From Prevotellaceae bacterium UBA1787 (lineage in GTDB: Bacteria; Bacteroidota; Bacteroidia; Bacteroidales; Bacteroidaceae): a stretch of DNA of 6,193 nt. The notes beneath the pieces were generated by a model. That model had not been told where the DNA came from and searched no databases. It saw nothing but the letters and a program-made list of their open reading frames with translations. The translations under genes and the position numbers were made by a program. Of this stretch, positions 1 to 5,957 are shown piece by piece (position 1 is the first letter of the stretch; every line of letters begins with the position of its first letter). The stretch lies in assembly GCA_002315195.1 (NCBI GenBank), contig DCGD01000110.1, forward strand, positions 9,791 to 15,983. The letters run 5' to 3'.

Positions 1-2469
1 GAGAAAAACATTTTCGGAACACCATGCCACCTCTTCGAACCGATTGCTTCCGGCGTATTGGAAACCTTTATTTCCTGCGCCTCCCCTTGCGGCGTATTCC
101 CATTCCGCTTCAGTGGGCAGCCGGAAGGAACGCCCGGTGAGTTGATTGAGTCTTTCTATGAACAGTTTGCACTGTTTCCAGGTCACACGGTCCACTGGTA
201 GTTTTTCGCCCTTGTAACACGATGGGTTTTTCTTTCCCATGATTGCAGTCCATAACTCCTGGGTCACTTCCGTTTCTGAAAGGTAATAGTCGTTCATCTG
301 GACGGAATGGATGGGAAGTTCATCCTTTTCACCCTTGGAGTCACCCATTTCAAAACTGCCTCCCCTTACCCATTTCATGACAACTTTCACATCATTTACA
401 TTGACGATGAAATCTTTGCTGTTTTGCGCTTCCGACAAGGTTGGAAAGGCAAACACAAACATGACAACCCCGACAATCTTTGTTCCACTCAGGTTCGTTC
501 GCCTTGTACACAATGCCAGGTAAAGCAGTCTCAGCCATGCCAGCGCAAAGGTGTAAACATCCAAATAGAAAGTGCGGTGGACGTAATCGTGCAGCCATGC
601 GGGACAAAGTACGTCCGTGGGCAGAATGCAGAAATTAACGACCAACATCCACAGCAGAACCCAGTCGTACCATGTCCTCTTGTCCTGAAGCCAAAACGCA
701 AGGGCATAGCCCGACAATGCAATCAAATATGTATGTGTTTCAGGGCAATCGCTGAAAAGGATGATAAAGCCCATCAACACTGCCAACACCTGGATGCGGA
801 AACGAAAATCCCCCCATCGTCTGTAATTACAAAAGAAAGCCACCAACAAGAAACCGAATGTGACCAACTGAACCAAACGATAATTGGGAAGAAGAAAAGG
901 CTTGAGTCCCGGTGCAAACAATATGCCGACAAAGTCGGTGTCGCTGTGATGGTTGGTTATCATGTCGAACATGCCTTGGTACATTGTCGCGGTCCCCTCT
1001 AAGCCTGCAAACAATGCCGGCAGCATCAGCAAACCTATTCCACATAGTAAGGCGTATGCAAAATTCCGCCACACTTTTGGATAGCAAAACAGCAAACCCA
1101 GTTCAACCACTCCATATACTTTGGTTGTTGCGCTAATCATGATAAGCAGTACCGCCCAAAATGGTTTATTTTTTTCTAAAAGAATGAATGCAAACAGGAA
1201 AATGTAGCACACTACCGTGTTGTATTGATAACAGAAGATGGCTTGAAGCAGCACCGACAGGAGAAACAGGAAAATCCAAATCCTATAAGGTTTCAGACGT
1301 GCGGGCAGCCACTTTATGGAAAGGAAAAACAGAACGTAATTACCCAAATTCCACACAAAAGGTCCCAACCACCACGGAAGGAAAAAGATGGGAGCAAACA
1401 ACACGCTGAATACGGGAGAATAAAGAAAATAAATGTGAAACATTTCCGTGTATTCCTTGGTATAGGCGTGCAATCCCTGCCAAAACATCATGGTGGAATC
1501 GTAGTAGTCGAAATAGTTCGTGTTTCGGTGGCGCATTACTTCCATGAATGTCGCCAAAAATGCCAGGAGAAAACCAAGGATGAAGAGATTGTGCAGGGTG
1601 AAAAGCTGTTTCCAACCGTTTTCATGCTTGTCAGCTTTTTGGTTCTGCTTCATGTAGTCGGGAAAAGTGAGCGATGCACGATGCCCGGCATATTTTTCAC
1701 GCAGTTCTGTGTAATTTGCCATTTTACTGTATGGGAGTCTTTTCTGAAGCCAAGGACGGTGTAACTTCTCCTTGACAAAATTGCCGTATGTTTCAAATTC
1801 CGAAAAACCGGAGTGGGTGTTCAAATCCAAGCTGTTCACAATCTTTTCCCACCAAAGCGTACCTTCTACATTGTTGTTTTTTTGGATGGTCTCATGCAGT
1901 TCCATAACCTTTTTTCGGTTGAAAATCATCTTGTGTGCCACATAAGATAAATCCGTTAGTGGCACGTTGGGTAGAAGATTTCTGATATTTCGATAATAGG
2001 GTTCATGCTGCTCGTAGCTCATGTAGAACACTGGCGTACCAAACGAATCCACAAACGTATGTTTTCGAATCAAAACATGATCGGCATCGATGCAGAGGTA
2101 ATTTTCGCAAGTTCCAATGCTGCCTGACAATTTCAGCAACTGTTGGAACAGCCATCCGCTTCGGTTCACGTTGTCCTTGGTCACTATATTCAATTCTTCG
2201 GGACCAAATCCAAGTACCTTGGTTTCATCAACGAATTTTGTACCGTGATTTGCACAGAATTCAACGATTTCATCGGTATTTTTTGCCACGATATAGATGT
2301 CTCGGACGGGGTTGCTTATGCAATTCCTCACCCCTTCCAAACAAAGGGGTAGTATGTGTAGATCCTTGTTCGTCACAGGTATGACCACATCTATTTCCTT
2401 CTTGTCAGGAACGATGTCATCAAATTTCTTCCATGAAAACAAACGGTATCTAATCTCTCTTAATGTCAT
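1..2469 (-). CDS. Three-module protein: DUF6492-like glycosyltransferase, GT87 (DUF2029) membrane glycosyltransferase, FGE/SUMF1 domain (3' end outside window)
   Basis: I translated the frame line by line from the ATG at 2469; it stays open for 823 codons and leaves the window unfinished. Residues 1-280 resemble DUF6492-type glycosyltransferase-like proteins: a strand reading I-D-V-V-I-P-V at 26-32 and a DxD-like I-D-A-D-H at 127-131, probably cytosolic. Residues 290-657 form a polytopic membrane region of roughly ten hydrophobic stretches, with DUF2029/GT87 features: F-D-Y-Y at 320-323, Y-S-P-V-F-S-V-L-F-A-P near 350-360, and a T-K-V-Y-G segment near 449-453. GT87 enzymes take sugars from polyprenyl-phosphate donors on the periplasmic side. 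Residues 684-823 begin an FGE-sulfatase domain: G-G-S-F-E-M-G at 703-709, E-T-E-V-T-Q-E-L-W at 732-740, L-P-V-D-R-V-T-W at 757-764, L-P-T-E-A-E-W-E-Y-A-A-R-G-G at 784-797. The catalytic C-terminal part of the FGE fold lies outside. A signal-peptide-like stretch at 658-683 separates the last two modules. The gene starts 52 bases after the acyltransferase stop, so the two are probably cotranscribed. Domain calls are firm for GT87 and FGE, moderate for the N-terminal domain; substrates are unknown. Confidence 0.85.
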   Translation of the reverse strand, partial: MTLREIRYRLFSWKKFDDIVPDKKEIDVVIPVTNKDLHILPLCLEGVRNCISNPVRDIYIVAKNTDEIVEFCANHGTKFVDETKVLGFGPEELNIVTKDNVNRSGWLFQQLLKLSGSIGTCENYLCIDADHVLIRKHTFVDSFGTPVFYMSYEQHEPYYRNIRNLLPNVPLTDLSYVAHKMIFNRKKVMELHETIQKNNNVEGTLWWEKIVNSLDLNTHSGFSEFETYGNFVKEKLHRPWLQKRLPYSKMANYTELREKYAGHRASLTFPDYMKQNQKADKHENGWKQLFTLHNLFILGFLLAFLATFMEVMRHRNTNYFDYYDSTMMFWQGLHAYTKEYTEMFHIYFLYSPVFSVLFAPIFFLPWWLGPFVWNLGNYVLFFLSIKWLPARLKPYRIWIFLFLLSVLLQAIFCYQYNTVVCYIFLFAFILLEKNKPFWAVLLIMISATTKVYGVVELGLLFCYPKVWRNFAYALLCGIGLLMLPALFAGLEGTATMYQGMFDMITNHHSDTDFVGILFAPGLKPFLLPNYRLVQLVTFGFLLVAFFCNYRRWGDFRFRIQVLAVLMGFIILFSDCPETHTYLIALSGYALAFWLQDKRTWYDWVLLWMLVVNFCILPTDVLCPAWLHDYVHRTFYLDVYTFALAWLRLLYLALCTRRTNLSGTKIVGVVMFVFAFPTLSEAQNSKDFIVNVNDVKVVMKWVRGGSFEMGDSKGEKDELPIHSVQMNDYYLSETEVTQELWTAIMGKKNPSCYKGEKLPVDRVTWKQCKLFIERLNQLTGRSFRLPTEAEWEYAARGGAGNKGFQYAGSNRFEEVAWCSENVFL

Positions 2470-2521
2470 ATTTTGCGGATGATAATGTTTGGATTGGAAA
2501 AAGTGTTCGGAATGGTGAATT

Positions 2522-3514
2522 TCACTGAGTGGGGATGTCTTGAATGTCCTGAAAGTTTTTCTTTTTCTTGTTGTCCGCTTGTTGGCTGAGGCGTTCCAAC
2601 CATTTTTCCTTGGTCCGTTTCCAGCGGTTATGACTCCACAACCAATAGGCGGGCGCTTTTCTGATATTGGCTTCCAACATCTCGCTATACATCTGTGTCA
2701 GTTTTGTTTCAGGCAATTCCTTGGGATTTCGGGTCATGAGTTTGGTTTCTACCTCGTAGTAACCGCGTTTCACGCGCTTTACCTCAAAGTAATAGACATC
2801 CATGTCCAATTTTCGGGCGATGCGCTCCGTGCCGGTGAACATGGGCGTTTCTTGATGCAAGAACGTAGTCCAAAAGTGGATGTTGTTCCACAAAGGCACC
2901 TGATCGGCAATGAAACCTACCACAATGGGCTTGCCTTCGTTTTTTAGTCTCATCATGAGTCGGATGGACTCATTGACGGGAATGCTCGTGGCTCCAATAC
3001 GTTCGCGGGTGTAGCCTATCAGTCGGTCGATGATTTTGTTTTCAAGCGGATGGTACAACTGAACACATCTGCCGTAGTCTGTGGAAAGCCACAATGGCAG
3101 TGAACTGATCCATTCCCAGTTGGCATAGTGTCCAATGTAAACAGCGCAGGAACGCCCCTGTCGACAAGACCCCTCAATCTGTTCCAAACCAAAAAATTTC
3201 ATTCTTTTCTTGAGTTGTTTTTCAGATATGGACAGATATTTTAGCGACTCTACCAAGACATCGCAAAAATTCAAGTAAAATTTCTTTTCGATATACAATC
3301 TCTCGAACAAAATTTTTTCCGGGAAGGAATTTCCAAGGTTCTTTCTCACCACCTTGCGTCTGTAGCGCACTATGTAGTAAATGATGATATACAAAATATT
3401 CGATAGGGTATATAGCAACCACATGGGCATTTTGGACAAAGAGTGCCAAATACCCAAGAGTGTATAATAGGCTGCACGTTCCCGAAAATTGAATTCTTCT
3501 ACATCATTTTTCAT
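2522..3514 (-). CDS. Lipid A / lysophospholipid acyltransferase, LpxL/HtrB family
   Basis: A 330-residue protein of the bacterial lipid A biosynthesis acyltransferase family, which transfers an acyl chain from acyl-ACP to a lipid A precursor or related lipid at the inner membrane's cytosolic face. Numbered from the ATG at 3514: an N-terminal hydrophobic anchor at about 25-50 (M-W-L-L-Y-T-L-S-N-I-L-Y-I-I-I-Y-Y) is followed by Y-R-R-K-V-V-R-K-N-L at 51-60. The catalytic HX4E motif is G-H-Y-A-N-W-E, with H129 and E134. A-D-Q-V-P is at 203-207, T-G-T-E-R-I-A-R-K at 227-235, and W-L-W-S-H-N-R-W-K at 291-299. The length is slightly above the usual 290-310 because of a charged C-terminal tail rich in K, Q and D. 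The frame extends upstream to an ATG at 3556, but I prefer 3514: the extra 14 residues look unlike the family and a promoter -7 box lies within them. The exact acceptor lipid cannot be told from sequence. The glycosyltransferase fusion follows after 52 bases. Confidence 0.9.
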   Translation of the reverse strand: MKNDVEEFNFRERAAYYTLLGIWHSLSKMPMWLLYTLSNILYIIIYYIVRYRRKVVRKNLGNSFPEKILFERLYIEKKFYLNFCDVLVESLKYLSISEKQLKKRMKFFGLEQIEGSCRQGRSCAVYIGHYANWEWISSLPLWLSTDYGRCVQLYHPLENKIIDRLIGYTRERIGATSIPVNESIRLMMRLKNEGKPIVVGFIADQVPLWNNIHFWTTFLHQETPMFTGTERIARKLDMDVYYFEVKRVKRGYYEVETKLMTRNPKELPETKLTQMYSEMLEANIRKAPAYWLWSHNRWKRTKEKWLERLSQQADNKKKKNFQDIQDIPTQ

Positions 3515-3520
3515 GGCGTG

Positions 3521-3549
3521 CAAATTTAGCAAAAATTGTGCAAGTTGCC
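3521..3549 (-). promoter_or_regulatory. Candidate Bacteroidetes-type promoter for the acyltransferase
   Basis: Read on the minus strand, TAAATTTG (3528-3521) matches the TAnnTTTG -7 consensus of Bacteroidetes primary-sigma promoters. An imperfect -33 element, CTTGG, lies about 19 bases upstream (near 3548-3552). The -7 box ends only six bases before the ATG at 3514, so a transcript would have almost no leader. The match is by eye; this is a short consensus in AT-rich DNA, so chance is possible. Confidence 0.4.
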
Positions 3550-3553
3550 AAGT

Positions 3554-3575
3554 CAAAAGTTCAAAAGTTCAAGTT
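3554..3575. repeat. Short tandem repeat, 8-bp unit CAAAAGTT
   Basis: CAAAAGTT occurs twice back to back (3554-3561 and 3562-3569) and is followed by a partial third unit, CAAGTT (3570-3575). It lies just upstream of the candidate acyltransferase promoter. It may be simple slippage-prone sequence or part of an upstream AT-rich promoter region; the sequence does not decide which. Confidence 0.5.
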
Positions 3576-3623
3576 TAGTCGTTTCAATTGTTGAGTAGAG
3601 GTGAAATTGACCAGTGTTTGCCT

Positions 3624-3641
3624 AAAAACGCAGACGTTTTT
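3624..3641. terminator. AT-rich hairpin, possible bidirectional terminator
   Basis: AAAAACG (3624-3630) and CGTTTTT (3635-3641) are perfect inverted arms of seven bases around a four-base loop, CAGA. Either strand ends the stem in a run of T, as in an intrinsic terminator working both ways. Only two of the pairs are G-C, so the stem is weak. An alternative pairing, CAGA (3631-3634) with TCTG (3641-3644), is also possible. It lies between the GH5 gene and the acyltransferase promoter region. Confidence 0.35.
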
Positions 3642-3690
3642 CTGAGAAATTTATGGTTATTTTTCTTGTGGAAGCAATAAACTTAATGGA

Positions 3691-3717
3691 GGAGGCTCCT
3701 GGTATATCCAAGCCTCC
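3691..3717 (-). terminator. Strong hairpin downstream of the GH5 gene, probable terminator
   Basis: GGAGGCT (3691-3697) pairs perfectly with AGCCTCC (3711-3717). Inside it, TGG (3700-3702) pairs with CCA (3708-3710) around a five-base loop, leaving a two-base CC bulge, for ten pairs in all. It begins about 42 bases after the GH5 stop in the direction of transcription, where a terminator would be expected. The sequence that follows on the minus strand is only moderately T-rich (TCCATTAAGTTTATT), so it could instead be an mRNA 3'-end stabilising hairpin. Confidence 0.5.
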
Positions 3718-3737
3718 CCACCGTAAGAGAATGGATC

Positions 3738-3759
3738 GGATGTATTGCGGATGTATTGC
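3738..3759. repeat. Perfect 11-bp tandem duplication abutting the GH5 stop codon
   Basis: GGATGTATTGC is present twice with no gap (3738-3748 and 3749-3759). The second copy includes one base of the TAG stop codon of the GH5 gene (3759-3761). Perfect identity suggests a recent slippage or duplication event. It does not alter the encoded protein because the whole extra copy lies beyond the stop. Confidence 0.8.
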
Positions 3760-4862
3760 TAGCGTTTGGCTTTGTCGGGGAGGCAGAGGGCTTTTATCAT
3801 GATGTTGTCCGGACTTTGCTCTTTTAAAATTCCAAAGCCGATTGTTCCTTCGCGGTAGCACCACAAAGCACGAGAAATACCCATTTCATCGAAAACTTTC
3901 TCCATGTCGCCATGCCAGCGCAAGCGGTCCTGCATGGGTGCGCTGTTCAGACAGCCGTATTCACCGCAGTAGATTTGCAACCCATGACGTGCAGCCACAT
4001 TTACTGCTTCTTGAAAATCTTGTCTTATTTTTTCGATGTCATAGACGGCTTTCGTGTTCCAATTGAGCGAATTCTTCAGTCCTTCCGGACAGGTACCTTC
4101 GAATTCTTCTTTTTCGACAACCAGTCCCGGATAGTGAACGGGACCGTTATAGTCGCGCTGGCTGGTCCATGATGCTTGATAATGGGTGAGAAGGAAAGGA
4201 TTGTAATAATGGAAACTGATAATGATGCGTTGGTCGTTTTCAGGTATGCGCAAATATTTGACTTGGTCAAAACTCTGCCAGCGATTGGAACCTAACACGA
4301 TTACCCTCTTGGGTTCGAGTGTACGGATGACTTTGTAACACTGAAGGGCAATGCGGTTCCAATCTTCCGGATTATCCGCCACGGGCTCGTTCATCAGTTC
4401 GTAGGCTACCATGTTTGTGGGATATTTGCGGAGTGTGGCACTGAGTTTTCGCCAACACTCGTAAAAGGCTTCCTGAGCGGTGGCTTGTGTGAAGAGAGGT
4501 TTCTCCGCGGCATTGAAGAAATGCGAACGTAGGATATGGAGGTCTACTACAACCTTAAGCCGTTCTTTGAGGCATTGGTCAATCGCACGTTCCAACAATG
4601 CGAAAGCTTCCGTTTCTTTGTTGCCTTGTATGTCGAACATCTGTTCTTCGTCTATTGGGATGCGGATATGGTCAAAGCCAAGGGACGCTATGTATTTTAC
4701 ATCTTTCTCCGTGAAAAAACGCTCGCGCAGTTCACCTCGAGTTTCGCTCTGTGAAAGCCAATGCGCAATGTTTATGCCTCTTTTCAGCGTAAATTTCTTT
4801 TTTGCTTGCATCACTCCGCTTGCAAGTAATGAGAGCAGCAATATGGTTAATATTTTATTCAT
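3759..4862 (-). CDS. Secreted glycoside hydrolase family 5 enzyme (endoglucanase-like)
   Basis: A 367-residue clan GH-A retaining glycosidase of family GH5, most likely acting on beta-1,4-glucan or a related plant beta-glycan. Residues 1-20 are a signal peptide (M-N-K, a hydrophobic core, then V-M-Q-A before K-K-K), so it is exported; there is no lipobox cysteine. The rest is one TIM-barrel domain with no carbohydrate-binding module. Typical GH5 landmarks are F-D-H-I-R-I-P-I with R67, V-V-V-D-L-H with H109, Y-E-L-M-N-E-P with N158 and acid/base E159, F-H-Y-Y with H218, C-G-E-Y-G with nucleophile E301, and W334. Both catalytic glutamates and their neighbours are intact. The GH5 subfamily, and so the exact substrate, cannot be fixed by eye. 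It begins six bases after the stop of the upstream unknown gene, so the two probably share a transcript; a GH51 end lies further upstream. A strong hairpin follows the stop. Confidence 0.9.
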   Translation of the reverse strand: MNKILTILLLSLLASGVMQAKKKFTLKRGINIAHWLSQSETRGELRERFFTEKDVKYIASLGFDHIRIPIDEEQMFDIQGNKETEAFALLERAIDQCLKERLKVVVDLHILRSHFFNAAEKPLFTQATAQEAFYECWRKLSATLRKYPTNMVAYELMNEPVADNPEDWNRIALQCYKVIRTLEPKRVIVLGSNRWQSFDQVKYLRIPENDQRIIISFHYYNPFLLTHYQASWTSQRDYNGPVHYPGLVVEKEEFEGTCPEGLKNSLNWNTKAVYDIEKIRQDFQEAVNVAARHGLQIYCGEYGCLNSAPMQDRLRWHGDMEKVFDEMGISRALWCYREGTIGFGILKEQSPDNIMIKALCLPDKAKR

Positions 4863-4868
4863 GTTGTT

Positions 4869-5717
4869 TTATGGATTATTTTTTTCGCTGTAACTTGTTT
4901 CGATGCGATAGTGCATGAGGGAGCCAATTGATTGAAGCCACATCATTTTCTGTTTGGTCAAGAATGGCACGAAAAGCCATTGGTTCTTGCCGATTTCTAC
5001 TTGTCCATTATAACGCTTAGAAACGGTTATAAGGGATTTTCCCGCGATTTCTATGCCTTTGCGTTGCAACGTGTCCACACCTAACTTTCGAATTGCTTCC
5101 ACGAATGTTTGGAATGGATTGCTACATTCGATGGAACTGCCATCTGGAAATTTGACCATGAAATTCTTTTTCGCCATTCTTGTCTTAGGCATGACATCCT
5201 TTTCCTTGTTTTCATCGTCTTTGTATAGATTGGTCCCCATTTCAATCTTTAGACCAAGGTTTAACCTTTCGGAAATAATCGACAACTGACGATATTTGAC
5301 ACTTGCATCGCTGCCTTGCATGTTGACATACCAACCATTTTCCAAAGGCTTGCACCATTCTTTCAGTCTGTCGGGTACTTCTCTCATCACAAGAGGATAT
5401 TTCGAAACATCTATGCCTGCCGTTGCCACTTTTTCGGGGCCAATGTGTTGAAGAACTTCCAAATATGTGATGGTGGCGTTTATCCTGCAAATGGTTGTTC
5501 CATCCGGAAATGTGACTGAAAGATGGCGTTTTCTGCTTCTTTTCCGAACTGTTTCATCAAAGGTGGAAATTGATACTTCCTTTTTCTTTTTTGCGCGTTT
5601 GCTGGCAAGTATGGTTTGGATAGCAGTTCCAACATCCTCATTCTCTTTTGACGCATCTGTCTCTTGGGTAATGGGTTCCCAATTTTCGTCAAAAAACGTG
5701 GTTTGTATTATTTTCAT
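4869..5717 (-). CDS. Uncharacterised protein with two copies of a domain of about 90 residues (FPDG motif)
   Basis: I do not recognise a named family. Numbered from the ATG at 5717 (282 residues): a short N-terminal segment (M-K-I-I-Q-T-T-F-F-D-E-N-W-E-P) leads into a strongly basic stretch at about 39-64 (S-K-R-A-K-K-K-K and V-R-K-R-S-R-K-R-H). Two related domains follow. Copy 1 (about 65-160) opens L-S-V-T-F-P-D-G-T-T-I-C; copy 2 (about 185-275) opens F-M-V-K-F-P-D-G-S-S-I-E-C. Both then show a hydrophobic helix, an I-G or L-G turn, G-I-[DE], a W-Y-V or W-L-F strand and a final helix. The copies are joined by a charged K/D/E linker. There is no signal peptide or membrane segment, so it is probably cytosolic; the basic stretch could bind nucleic acid, which is inference. 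An in-frame ATG at 5753 would add 12 residues; I prefer 5717 because the extra residues look unlike coding sequence, but the choice is open. The GH5 gene starts six bases after the stop. Confidence 0.8.
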   Translation of the reverse strand: MKIIQTTFFDENWEPITQETDASKENEDVGTAIQTILASKRAKKKKEVSISTFDETVRKRSRKRHLSVTFPDGTTICRINATITYLEVLQHIGPEKVATAGIDVSKYPLVMREVPDRLKEWCKPLENGWYVNMQGSDASVKYRQLSIISERLNLGLKIEMGTNLYKDDENKEKDVMPKTRMAKKNFMVKFPDGSSIECSNPFQTFVEAIRKLGVDTLQRKGIEIAGKSLITVSKRYNGQVEIGKNQWLFVPFLTKQKMMWLQSIGSLMHYRIETSYSEKNNP

Positions 5718-5909
5718 GATGTGGTATTTTGTTCGAAAGGTGGTGATAACCATTTATTTGGAAGAGTTATGCTTTTTCAGAAAATATATATTTGTGAGTC
5801 CGTATCAAGTGGATATTTTTTATTCTTTTTTGAATACACATTTATCTTTCAACCATAGAAAGTCTTAGGCATACTATTGTAAAATTTCTGTTTTTCATGC
5901 AAGTCTATC

Positions 5910-5917
5910 CAAAAATA
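5910..5917 (-). promoter_or_regulatory. Possible -7 promoter box for the unknown gene and GH5
   Basis: On the minus strand TATTTTTG matches the TAnnTTTG -7 consensus. No convincing -33 element is seen at the expected spacing, and the box lies about 190 bases upstream of the preferred start, which would imply a long leader. It also overlaps the T-run of the hairpin at 5917-5932, so it may merely be that T-run. Confidence 0.2.
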
Positions 5918-5932
5918 GTTTCGATGCAAACT
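5911..5932 (-). terminator. Weak hairpin with T-run after the GH51 gene
   Basis: On the minus strand AGTTT and AAACT (5932-5928 and 5921-5917) form a five-pair stem around a six-base loop, followed by TATTTTT. It lies about 26 bases after the GH51 stop, the right place for an intrinsic terminator, but with a single G-C pair the stem is marginal. Confidence 0.3.
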
Positions 5933-5957
5933 GACTGTAAATGAGGGTGTTTTGTGT

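Larger units (their letters stand above)
5754..5957. other. Intergenic region between the GH51 gene and the unknown gene
   Basis: AT-rich, with no credible coding sequence on either strand. It holds the weak hairpin and the -7-like box listed separately, plus a small inverted repeat, CTTTC at 5846-5850 with GAAAG at 5858-5862. I see no riboswitch or RNA gene in it. Confidence 0.6.

Noticed and set aside
307..1002. 231-codon plus-strand open frame
   Set aside because: It lies opposite the GT87/FGE coding frame, has low-complexity Q, K, H and C-rich composition and no recognisable domain; the minus-strand frame is clearly the real one.
1225..1764. 179-codon plus-strand open frame
   Set aside because: Antisense shadow of the fusion gene, where the opposite strand encodes recognisable DUF6492-like and GT87 motifs.
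1..2469. Stop-codon reassignment as an explanation for the long fused frame
   Set aside because: TGA, TAG and TAA end the acyltransferase, GH5 and unknown genes respectively, and the fused frame contains none of them, so no recoding is needed.
2540..2947. 135-codon plus-strand open frame
   Set aside because: Shadow of the acyltransferase; no independent start context or family features.
3515..3556. Upstream ATG at 3556 as the acyltransferase start
   Set aside because: The added residues do not look like the family's N-terminus, and a promoter -7 box falls within them.
4480..4893. 137-codon plus-strand open frame
   Set aside because: Antisense to the well-supported GH5 gene and crosses its signal peptide region; no family resemblance.
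5787..5794. TATATTTG, a -7-like box on the plus strand
   Set aside because: No plus-strand gene follows it, and short AT-rich matches are expected by chance in this intergenic stretch.
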